64,000 bases of DNA from Bacillota bacterium (GTDB lineage Bacteria > Bacillota > UBA4882 > UBA8346). Position numbers and translations under genes: made by a program. Below the pieces are notes generated by a model that worked only from the letters and a program-made list of their open reading frames with translations, searched no databases and was not told where the DNA came from. The stretch's first letter is position 1, and the number at the start of each line of letters is the position of its first letter. This document shows, in pieces, positions 45,066 through 52,503 of this stretch. The stretch spans positions 19,798 through 83,797 of the forward strand of contig JARKQY010000021.1 in NCBI GenBank assembly GCA_029974635.1. Reading direction: 5' to 3'.

Positions 45066-46775
45066 ATGCGAATGAGTGTATCACAATTGTTAAGACATGG
45101 AATGCTCTTACTTTTTGTATTTACGGTTATACTAACAACCTGTTTGACGGTCTTTGCCGAAAATGCCAGCATTGTTGCAGGCAACACCTCATATCACTGC
45201 AGGAGACCTTTTGGAACCGGTTTGTATGACAGTACTGTGAACAAGACTTTTATTACATACAGCGGTGCGGAAATGGATGTCTATGTCAAGGCCTTTAACC
45301 ACGCGACTAATTCATGGGAACCCGGTATTAAAGTTTACGATTGGAATGACTCCAGTCAATTTGCTTACCATGATTACACAACAATGGCAATGCTTCCGGA
45401 CGGCAAAATAGGTTTGTTCATATGCGATCACACCCAGGCTGCATATCTTATCAAAGCTCCCACTCCGCACTCCCTTTCGGGAACGTGGACAAGGACACGG
45501 ATAAGCAATGATCTAAACTGCTATGCTATGCCAATTGTGGTAGGAAGCGATACGTATTTCTTCTATTCAAGGAACGATGATCTGTCATGGCCGTATAGAA
45601 CCTATAGATATATAAAGTCAAGCGACAGCGGTAGTTCATGGACCGCACCGCAAACGGTCATCAACAGTGGAAAGAATATAGACAGATTTGACGAGGTATA
45701 TGCATTTGGTGTTTATGAAAAAAACGGGAAGATATACATTACCTGGACCATGGCCGGTGGAACCGGACACAATGGATTGTCAAGAAACCTGTATGTTGCC
45801 TATTTCGACACTGCTGATAACACCATGCATAATGTATCGGGAACTCACCTCGGCAATACGGTTAATGGCGGTTATGATTTAGACAGCTGCCTGGTTTTAA
45901 ATAGCCAGCCGAATTCAAGCGGTTCAGGCTATTCCGACAAGCATCCGATTCAAAACTCACAAGTTAGTGTATCTGACTACGGGCAAGTTTTTATCGGCTA
46001 TGGCAATCATAGTGTTAATCCAAATGTAAGTATTGCAAAGTTTGTTGACGGTATATGGCAGTTTCGTACTGTAGAGTCAGGAACAGCAAGTTTTTCAGAT
46101 ATGGTAAAATGCGGAGATGACGACTTTGAAGTTCTTTACGTTGCTCAAGGCTTAGTAAAGAATAAGAAAACAACTGACGGGGGGAATACCTGGTCGCAAT
46201 TATACTCTCTGGCCATTCCGTTTGGCAGCAGTAATGCGGATAGCGTAACTTATATCAATTTTATCGAGAATAGGAGTTCGATTTCAGCTGTAGGCGGTAC
46301 AATCAATTACGCTGAAAGACAGTTGGACTATACCGGAAAATGGCCGATATTTGCCATCGGGACTGTAACAAATAATCAGGTAATAGCTCTTAAGGCTGCC
46401 GCGAATGGTAAATACATTGCGGCGGAAAACGAAGGAACAAGCTCACTTAGAGCAAACAGGGCTTCTGCAGGCACATGGGAGCAATTTGAGATAATTGACC
46501 TGGGAAACAACCGGATTGCGCTGAAGTCTCTCATAAACGGCAAATACGTGTGTGCGGATAACTATGGGAACGATCCTTTGATTGCCAATAGAACCGCAAT
46601 CGGAACCTGGGAAACCTTCGAGGTTATTACGACCCCCGATGGAAAGAAGGTACTTAAAGCGTTGGCAAATAACAAGTACGTATGTGCAGATCTGAACCGT
46701 GCAGTTGCCGGTGAATTGATAGCCGACAGGACATCCTACAGTACCTGGGAGACATTTGAATTCATTTCCCAGTAG
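45066..46775 (+). CDS. Secreted BNR-4 family protein (putative polysaccharide lyase) with beta-trefoil
   Basis: A 569-residue secreted protein: signal peptide (about 1-28), a BNR-4 seven-bladed propeller (about 35-430) with FGTGLYDSTVNKTFITYSG, FAYHDYTTMAMLPDGKIGLF, YRYIKSSDSGSSWTAP and DGGNTWSQL in part, and a fascin-like beta-trefoil (435-569) nearly identical to that of the preceding gene. BNR-4 proteins include ulvan lyases (PL24/PL25) and rhamnose-glucuronate lyases. Together with the GH88/105-like enzyme 33 bases upstream it would form a lyase plus unsaturated-uronyl-hydrolase pair; that activity is inferred. ATG 45066 fits GAGGAGG better than ATG 45060. Confidence 0.8.
   Translation: MRMSVSQLLRHGMLLLFVFTVILTTCLTVFAENASIVAGNTSYHCRRPFGTGLYDSTVNKTFITYSGAEMDVYVKAFNHATNSWEPGIKVYDWNDSSQFAYHDYTTMAMLPDGKIGLFICDHTQAAYLIKAPTPHSLSGTWTRTRISNDLNCYAMPIVVGSDTYFFYSRNDDLSWPYRTYRYIKSSDSGSSWTAPQTVINSGKNIDRFDEVYAFGVYEKNGKIYITWTMAGGTGHNGLSRNLYVAYFDTADNTMHNVSGTHLGNTVNGGYDLDSCLVLNSQPNSSGSGYSDKHPIQNSQVSVSDYGQVFIGYGNHSVNPNVSIAKFVDGIWQFRTVESGTASFSDMVKCGDDDFEVLYVAQGLVKNKKTTDGGNTWSQLYSLAIPFGSSNADSVTYINFIENRSSISAVGGTINYAERQLDYTGKWPIFAIGTVTNNQVIALKAAANGKYIAAENEGTSSLRANRASAGTWEQFEIIDLGNNRIALKSLINGKYVCADNYGNDPLIANRTAIGTWETFEVITTPDGKKVLKALANNKYVCADLNRAVAGELIADRTSYSTWETFEFISQ
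46366..46775 (+). repeat. Duplicated trefoil-coding segment, copy 2
   Basis: Partner of 44623-45032; see that entry. Confidence 0.75.
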
Positions 46776-46837
46776 CAGCCTTCTTTTTACGTGTGAACCA
46801 CCCCTGCCTGTAGGCACAACCAATAATGAAAATAGCT

Positions 46838-46937
46838 TTTTAGACGGGATTTACAGGATTTATTGGATTGAAACATTTAAAATCAATTGCCTTTGCTTTT
46901 ATGAAAAATCCCTTTAATCCCGTCAATCCTGTCAAAA
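46838..46937. repeat. Interspersed repeat with imperfect terminal inverted repeats, copy 2
   Basis: A 100-bp element opening ttttagacgggatttacagg and closing with aatcccgtcaatcctgtcaa. Same family as 4795-4900; ends match best, the centre differs. It lies after the BNR-4 gene. Confidence 0.7.
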
Positions 46938-46982
46938 CTGATTTTTTGGATTTCTATTTTCGTACTAATTAAATAAATGACG

Positions 46983-47027
46983 AAACTAGCCGGGTATATC
47001 GTTTGGAGATTACTCCGGCTAGTTTTT
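46983..47027 (+). terminator. Intrinsic terminator
   Basis: Perfect 11-bp stem aaactagccgg / ccggctagttt, 21-base loop, five T residues. Ends the GH88/105-BNR4 transcript. Confidence 0.75.
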
Positions 47028-47110
47028 CGGTTTCAAGCGAAAATCCGTAATAAATGGATAATGCAAAAGAAATTATAAGCAATCAAGAGATGGTCCATTG
47101 AAATGAAGAT

Positions 47111-47285
47111 TTTAAAACGTTTTAAAAATTGCTCCGGATTTGTTACCAAATTTTAATAAAAACAATAAAACCTTTATAATAAAAGCAGGAGCGACAGTAA
47201 CAATTGGGATACCAACATTTGCTTTCCTCCTGCCTTTTTCCTCCGGCGCCTCCAAGGGACAACCTTCTTTTGAAGGCGCTTTTTT
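47111..47285 (+). promoter_or_regulatory. Operator, promoter and tandem leader hairpins before GH16
   Basis: tttaaaacgttttaaa (47111-47126) is a perfect 16-bp palindrome of LacI type. The promoter has TATAAT at 47175-47180 in the shared block. Leader hairpin 1: gcaggag (47185-47191) / ctcctgc (47227-47233) followed by cttttt. Leader hairpin 2: gcgcct / aggcgc (47246-47251, 47274-47279) followed by six T residues. Both look like terminators ahead of the gene, suggesting attenuation. The remaining leader to 47402 holds AAGGAGGAG. Confidence 0.6.
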
Positions 47286-47402
47286 ACTTCGATTGGATTG
47301 AAAGGGGGGTTACATCGGAAATATACATGGGTTACACCCAAAATAGACACTTGGGATGACAGCACGATTTGAGGCAGTTAAATTAAGGAGGAGTAGAGAG
47401 TG

Positions 47403-48722
47403 ATGATGAAAAGACGGTATGTATTCTTGGTGTTGGCATTTGTTTTAATTATGGGTATGTTTACGATTCCCACCGCTCACGGCGCATATACGCTGGTATG
47501 GAGCGATGAGTTTGACGGTTCAGCGGTCAATACCAGCAATTGGGTCTTTGATACCGGAGGCGGCGGTTGGGGTAACAATGAGTTGCAGTATTATCAAGCT
47601 GCAAACGCTGCCGTGTCCGGCGGTATACTGACCATTACCGCGAAAAGGGAAAGCGTGGGTGGTATGAGCTACACTTCCGCCCGTTTAAAAACACTAGGCA
47701 AGAGATCGTGGACATACGGAAGGATTGAAGCCCGGCTTGCAGTTCCCATGGGACAAGGCATATGGCCTGCGTTTTGGATGCTGGGAACCAATTTTAACGG
47801 CAGCAACTGGCCGGGTTGCGGTGAGATTGACATCATGGAGCATATTAATTCCGAGAATACAGTTTATGGAACAATCCACTGGGATTATAACGGTTATGCG
47901 ACATACGGCGGGAGCACCACGGTTTCCTCCCCGACATCATACCATACATATACTATTGAATGGACTTCTTCCTATATAAAATGGTTTGTGGACGGGGTCC
48001 AATATCATGAAGCAAATATTGCAAATAGCATTAACGGCACCGAAGAATTCCACAAGCCGTTCTTTATCCTGCTGAACCTGGCCGTCGGCGGCAACTGGCC
48101 GGGCGCACCCAATTCAAGCACTGTATTTCCGGCGCAGTATAAGGTCGACTATGTCCGGGTTTATCAAGATGGCGGTTCAGCCACTGCTACCCCGACTCCA
48201 GCCGGAGCAACTCCGACCCCAACCAGAGCCGCTTCAACCCCTACCCCCACTCCAAGTTCGGGAAGCAATACCTGGTACCTATATAACACTGCGGTGAGCG
48301 GTGTGACGCCGTCCGGACAGATTTTGCAAACCACTAAGAGCGGTACTACCGGCTGGCAGCCAACTGTAACACTTAATACGACTGCTAAATATTGGTATTC
48401 TACGGCTCAAACCAAAACGATTCCGGCCGGAACCTGGTCCTTTGTTCTATGGTCCAATAATCCCGGATCATCATCGCAGATCAAGGTAGATATCCATAAA
48501 GTAAATTCCAGTGGCGGCGGCGCGACATTGATTGCCTCCCAGACCAGGGAATGCGGAACTTCCGGTTCCGGAAATCATGCCACCACATTTACTTTCAGTG
48601 GCATTGCAGCTCAAAGCCTTAGCAATCAAAGATTGCGGGTGACGATCACGCGGACCTCCGGTAGAGATTTAACCATGGCGTATAATACCAATGATTTCCC
48701 AACCAGGTTGATAACACCATAA
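47403..48722 (+). CDS. Secreted GH16 beta-1,3-glucanase with orphan C-terminal module
   Basis: A 439-residue enzyme: signal peptide (1 to about 26), GH16 (28-260) with GEIDIMEH (Glu141, Glu146), a Thr-Pro linker (ATPTPAGATPTPTRAAST in part), and a roughly 147-residue C-terminal module starting TWYLYNTAVSGVTPSG and ending NTNDFPTRLITP. The module closely matches the end of the 30138 protein and is otherwise unrecognised; its beta-rich pattern and position suggest carbohydrate binding or surface attachment. GTG 47400, ATG 47403 and ATG 47406 are all possible starts behind AAGGAGGA. Confidence 0.92.
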   Translation: MMKRRYVFLVLAFVLIMGMFTIPTAHGAYTLVWSDEFDGSAVNTSNWVFDTGGGGWGNNELQYYQAANAAVSGGILTITAKRESVGGMSYTSARLKTLGKRSWTYGRIEARLAVPMGQGIWPAFWMLGTNFNGSNWPGCGEIDIMEHINSENTVYGTIHWDYNGYATYGGSTTVSSPTSYHTYTIEWTSSYIKWFVDGVQYHEANIANSINGTEEFHKPFFILLNLAVGGNWPGAPNSSTVFPAQYKVDYVRVYQDGGSATATPTPAGATPTPTRAASTPTPTPSSGSNTWYLYNTAVSGVTPSGQILQTTKSGTTGWQPTVTLNTTAKYWYSTAQTKTIPAGTWSFVLWSNNPGSSSQIKVDIHKVNSSGGGATLIASQTRECGTSGSGNHATTFTFSGIAAQSLSNQRLRVTITRTSGRDLTMAYNTNDFPTRLITP

Positions 48723-48750
48723 CACCTGACAAATATTATTAAAGCAAAAA

Positions 48751-48776
48751 AGGGCGGGATTGCTCCCGCTCTTTTT
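48751..48776 (+). terminator. Intrinsic terminator
   Basis: Stem agggcggga / tcccgctct with a short loop, then five T residues. The following 48777-49071 is AT-rich with no clear promoter; GGGGAAGTGGTGA precedes the next start. Confidence 0.75.
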
Positions 48777-49071
48777 CATTCTATCATAAAATCCGAACCA
48801 TTTTCCCCGAGGGATAATGTCTTTCATTCAGAAATGATGGCGGAATCGTGTTATTTATCGTCTTGATTAGAATATTTTAGTTATATATCCGTTTTTTTCG
48901 CTAAGAAATGAAGAACGCAAACAATATTGATGCGAAAAGTTAAGTAGATAATAGAAATTCTTTATTGTTGATTGATATTTTACATGATAACTTTGAATTG
49001 GATGATAATTGGCGAGTAGTATATAAAAACATGATGCATCGAATATTGTATCGTGCTGGGGAAGTGGTGAA

Positions 49072-50532
49072 ATGGCCAACACAATTAAAGATGTCGCCCG
49101 GAAGGCGAGAGTCTCGGTGGCTACGGTGTCGCGAGTATTGAACAGCCCGGAATTATTCCGGGAGGAAACCCGGCAAAAGGTCTTGACGGCAATCGAAACA
49201 CTGGGGTATCGGCCGAATTTCACCGCCCAACGGATGCGGAATAATGAGATCAAAAATATCGGGATTATTGTTCCTGATATTTCCGATATGTTTTATACTT
49301 ATTCCGGATTTATTAATGGGATTGTAGCAAAGGTTAATGAGGCCGACTGTCATTTGAGTGTTTGCTGCTCGAAAGTCAATCTCAAAAAGGAGCGTGAATA
49401 CATTAAATACTTGCATGACAGTAGTGTTGATGGGTTGATTATTATAAAACCCCGTATTTCAGGACCTGATATTAACACTATTCCTGATGCCAAGCGTTGC
49501 GTTGTAGTATTTGGTATCGACCTGCATCATGATAATATTCAATCCGTAATTGTCGATAATAAATCCGGCGGGTATGAGGCTGTAACACATTTTCTCTCGC
49601 ATCGCGCAACCAAAATCGCCTATATCGGAGGGATTGCCGAGGAGCAAGATTATGATCACTGGGATATATTGGAGGGATACCGGAAGGCGATGGCTGAAAA
49701 CGGCCTGGAGATAAAAGAGGGTTATATTGAACAGGGTTATTATTCTGAAGAAGGCGGTCAATATGCTTTTGGCAAGTTAATGAACCTTAGTGAACCGCCG
49801 GAGGCCATTATCTGCGCTAATGATAAAACCGCCATGGGTGTTTTAAAAGCAGCCCGGCTAAGCGGTGTAAGAGTTCCCACGGATCTAAAACTGATTGCCT
49901 TTGATAATACCACCTTGTGCCAATATACGTCTCCCACCTTGACCAGTTTCGATAAATCAACCTACAAGATAGGGGCCTTATTGTTTGATATGTTAATCGC
50001 CAACTTGAAACGGAGGGAAACGGAGATCCAAAACGATCTGCAAGTTATCATTCCCAAATTGGTTTTGCGTGAATCCTGCGGTTGTCATAAGGATCTGAAT
50101 TTCGGGAAAAATCTTCCGGAAGTTCTGAGCTCCAACCGGATTGTCGTTAATGATAATACCATAGGAACCGGTAATTATCAATTTGACTATGTAGGGATAT
50201 GGAATTATTCATCGGAACCGGAGGCGTACCAGGAGGATAATCATTGGTCCATTAACTCCAATAGTTACTGCCGGTTTCGTTTTAACGGCACCCAGTTTCA
50301 ATTATACGCCGCCTTGGATCCAAGGCACGGGATTGCCGGAATTTCCATCGATGGCGGTGAAGAGGTTTTCATTGATTTTTTCGGGGATAAAAGACAGGAC
50401 AATGTATTGGTTTATACCAGCCCGGAACTGGCGCCGGGGGAACACTTATTTGCATTGCGGGTTACCGGACTGAAAAACCCCAATTCCAATAATATTTCCA
50501 TTAATATCGACAGGGCGGAGATTATTTTGTAA
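49072..50532 (+). CDS. LacI-family regulator fused to a C-terminal carbohydrate-binding-like beta-sandwich (2 of 3)
   Basis: A 486-residue protein with LacI head (TIKDVARKARVSVATVSRVL in part), effector core to RESCGC (about residue 340) and a C-terminal beta-rich extension (about 352-486). The extension shows NYQFDYVGIWNYSSEP, AYQEDNHWS, LYAALDPRHGIAGISIDGG and NISINIDRAEIIL in part, aligning along its length with the extensions of 41096 and 50610. The extension is as well conserved as the effector core, so it is under selection. No export signal. The next LacI gene follows after 77 bases in the same direction, so the two may share a transcript. Confidence 0.9.
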   Translation: MANTIKDVARKARVSVATVSRVLNSPELFREETRQKVLTAIETLGYRPNFTAQRMRNNEIKNIGIIVPDISDMFYTYSGFINGIVAKVNEADCHLSVCCSKVNLKKEREYIKYLHDSSVDGLIIIKPRISGPDINTIPDAKRCVVVFGIDLHHDNIQSVIVDNKSGGYEAVTHFLSHRATKIAYIGGIAEEQDYDHWDILEGYRKAMAENGLEIKEGYIEQGYYSEEGGQYAFGKLMNLSEPPEAIICANDKTAMGVLKAARLSGVRVPTDLKLIAFDNTTLCQYTSPTLTSFDKSTYKIGALLFDMLIANLKRRETEIQNDLQVIIPKLVLRESCGCHKDLNFGKNLPEVLSSNRIVVNDNTIGTGNYQFDYVGIWNYSSEPEAYQEDNHWSINSNSYCRFRFNGTQFQLYAALDPRHGIAGISIDGGEEVFIDFFGDKRQDNVLVYTSPELAPGEHLFALRVTGLKNPNSNNISINIDRAEIIL

Positions 50533-50609
50533 CTGGTTTTCACTACCTATCAAAAGTAAATCTTTTTTGCCGAAATTAATAATAGCGGGAATTCGACCGA
50601 GGTGATCTC

Positions 50610-52058
50610 ATGGGACGCACCATTAAAGATGTTGCCAGGAAGGCCAGGGTATCCATTGCCACGGTTTCCAGGGTAATGAATAATCAGGGCTCCATTACTC
50701 CCAAAACCCGGGAAAAGGTTTTGACGGCCATTGAAGCGCTGGGATATACCCCTAATTATACAGCGCGGCGCATGCGTAACACCGAGGTCAGAACTATCAG
50801 TATCATTGTTCCCGATATCTCGGATTTATTTTATACCGGGTTTATTCGGGGCGTGGAATTTAAGGCCAATGAAATCAACTGCCGCTTGATTGTCTGCAAC
50901 TCCCAAAGCAGTATTGAAAAAGAACGTGATTTTATCAGATATCTATATGACGGCAGTGTCGATGGCTTAATTTTTGTGAAACCCAGAATGCCGGAATCGG
51001 AAATCAATTCAATTTTGGCTGCAAATGGTTCCGTGGTGGTATTCGGTGGTAATATGCATTACAATAATGTACAATCGGTAATATTGGACAACGTTTCAGG
51101 CGGATACCAAGCCGTAATGCATTTTTATTCGCATCAAGCAATAAAAATCGCTTATATCGGAGGAGTGGCCGAAGAACAGGACTACGATCACTGGGCCAGG
51201 CTGGCGGGATACGAGAAAGCACTGGCGGAGTGCGGATTGCCTGTTAACAAGCATTATCTTGAAAAAGGATACTATACGGAAGAAGGCGGCCGATTGGCCT
51301 TTCACCGGTTAATGGCGTTGAGCGACCCTCCGGAGGCCATTTTTTGCGGGAATGATAAAATTGCCGTCGGGGTCATCAAAGGGGCGCAACAAAATGGAAT
51401 CAAAATTCCCGGACAGCTAAAGTTAATCGGTTTTGACAACACTTCCATCTGTCAGTATTTAACCCCTACGCTGACCAGTTTCGAGCAGCCAACCTACCAG
51501 ATCGGCGCCCTGCTGTTTGAAAAACTGATGGCCAATCTAAACCGGCGGAAATCCCGGATTCGCAATGATGTTCAGGTTTTTCACCCCAAGTTGCTGTTGC
51601 GTGAATCTTGCGGCTGCGGATCTGATTCTCCGGCCGAAGAGGCCGATATCACCGGTTCCAACCGGATAATTGTTAACGATAATGTGATTGGAACAGCGAA
51701 TTATCAGTTTGAGTACTGCGGCATGTGGAATTATACGTCGGAACCGGATGCTTATCAAGGAGACAATCATTGGTCCTATGTCAGTAATGATTATTGTCAA
51801 ATGGTTTTTTCCGGAACCCGACTAAAATTATATGCGGCTAAGGACCCGCGTCATGGAATTGCGGCCATATGCGTTGATGACGGAGTGGAGGTTATGATTG
51901 ATTTTTTCAGTCATAAACGGGAGGATAATGTACTGCTATATACAAGCCCCAAGCTGATTGAAGGGGAACACCGTTTTAAACTGCGGGTTACCGGCTTAAA
52001 AAATGAACATGCCATTGGGGTTTCCATCAATATTGATCGGATAGATGTAATTTTATAG
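50610..52058 (+). CDS. LacI-family regulator fused to a C-terminal carbohydrate-binding-like beta-sandwich (3 of 3)
   Basis: A 482-residue protein: LacI head (TIKDVARKARVSIATVSRVM in part), effector core ending RESCGC and the same C-terminal extension (NYQFEYCGMWNYTSEP, AYQGDNHWS, LYAAKDPRHGIAAICVDDG, GVSINIDRIDVIL). Start ATG 50610 behind GAGGTGAT. It precedes the GH26 genes, whose promoter region carries TGTAAACGTTTCA. Likely ligand unknown; the effector pocket and the extra domain could sense different parts of an oligosaccharide. Confidence 0.9.
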   Translation: MGRTIKDVARKARVSIATVSRVMNNQGSITPKTREKVLTAIEALGYTPNYTARRMRNTEVRTISIIVPDISDLFYTGFIRGVEFKANEINCRLIVCNSQSSIEKERDFIRYLYDGSVDGLIFVKPRMPESEINSILAANGSVVVFGGNMHYNNVQSVILDNVSGGYQAVMHFYSHQAIKIAYIGGVAEEQDYDHWARLAGYEKALAECGLPVNKHYLEKGYYTEEGGRLAFHRLMALSDPPEAIFCGNDKIAVGVIKGAQQNGIKIPGQLKLIGFDNTSICQYLTPTLTSFEQPTYQIGALLFEKLMANLNRRKSRIRNDVQVFHPKLLLRESCGCGSDSPAEEADITGSNRIIVNDNVIGTANYQFEYCGMWNYTSEPDAYQGDNHWSYVSNDYCQMVFSGTRLKLYAAKDPRHGIAAICVDDGVEVMIDFFSHKREDNVLLYTSPKLIEGEHRFKLRVTGLKNEHAIGVSINIDRIDVIL

Positions 52059-52085
52059 ATTTTTTTGTTTTCAATATATTTAAAC

Positions 52086-52116
52086 ATCCGGACGGGGAGT
52101 TGCGATCCGGATTTTT
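52086..52116 (+). terminator. Intrinsic terminator
   Basis: Stem atccgga / tccggat, 13-base loop, five T residues. Ends the LacI pair. Confidence 0.75.
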
Positions 52117-52300
52117 ATTTTCCTGATCAAATTGTAGCGGATATTTATACGTAAGCTTGTTTTGACAATGATTGGCTGAGTTGCGGAAATCATTCGCGAA
52201 TGCCCAAATAACGGGCTGTTGTCGAAAATCGCCAATTCAAAACCGGTATAAAAGAATGAAAATCTAAAAGAAATGGTGCTAATTTACTTTAACTGCAATT

Positions 52301-52454
52301 TGTAAACGTTTCAAAGTTTTCATGAGTTTTTTTAATGGATTTTTATAAAATGGCCGGAAAACTTATAATGAAATCAGGTGATTAAGGGGCTGTCTCAAAA
52401 ATTTATCAATGATACGGATTACCCATTACTTTGCGGACAGCCTCGCTTCACCTG
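52301..52454 (+). promoter_or_regulatory. Operator, promoter and nested leader hairpin before GH26
   Basis: TGTAAACGTTTCAA (52301-52314) is a LacI-type site. The shared promoter block ttttataaaatgg plus TATAAT (52364-52369) follows. The leader can fold as nested stems caggtga / tcacctg (52375-52381, 52448-52454) and ggctgtc / gacagcc (52388-52394, 52436-52442). The inner stem has the GGCTGTC ends seen in the 11064 repeat. The remaining gap from 52117 to 52300 shows nothing recognisable. Confidence 0.55.
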
Positions 52455-52503
52455 CCGCGCGGAAACACTTTATTGAATAAAAGGAAATAAGGAGGCGTTC
52501 AAA

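Noticed and set aside
47181..47245. LicT/BglG-type RNA antiterminator site in the GH16 leader
   Set aside because: A leader terminator is present, but no sequence close to the conserved antiterminator motif overlaps it, and no BglG-type gene is in the window.
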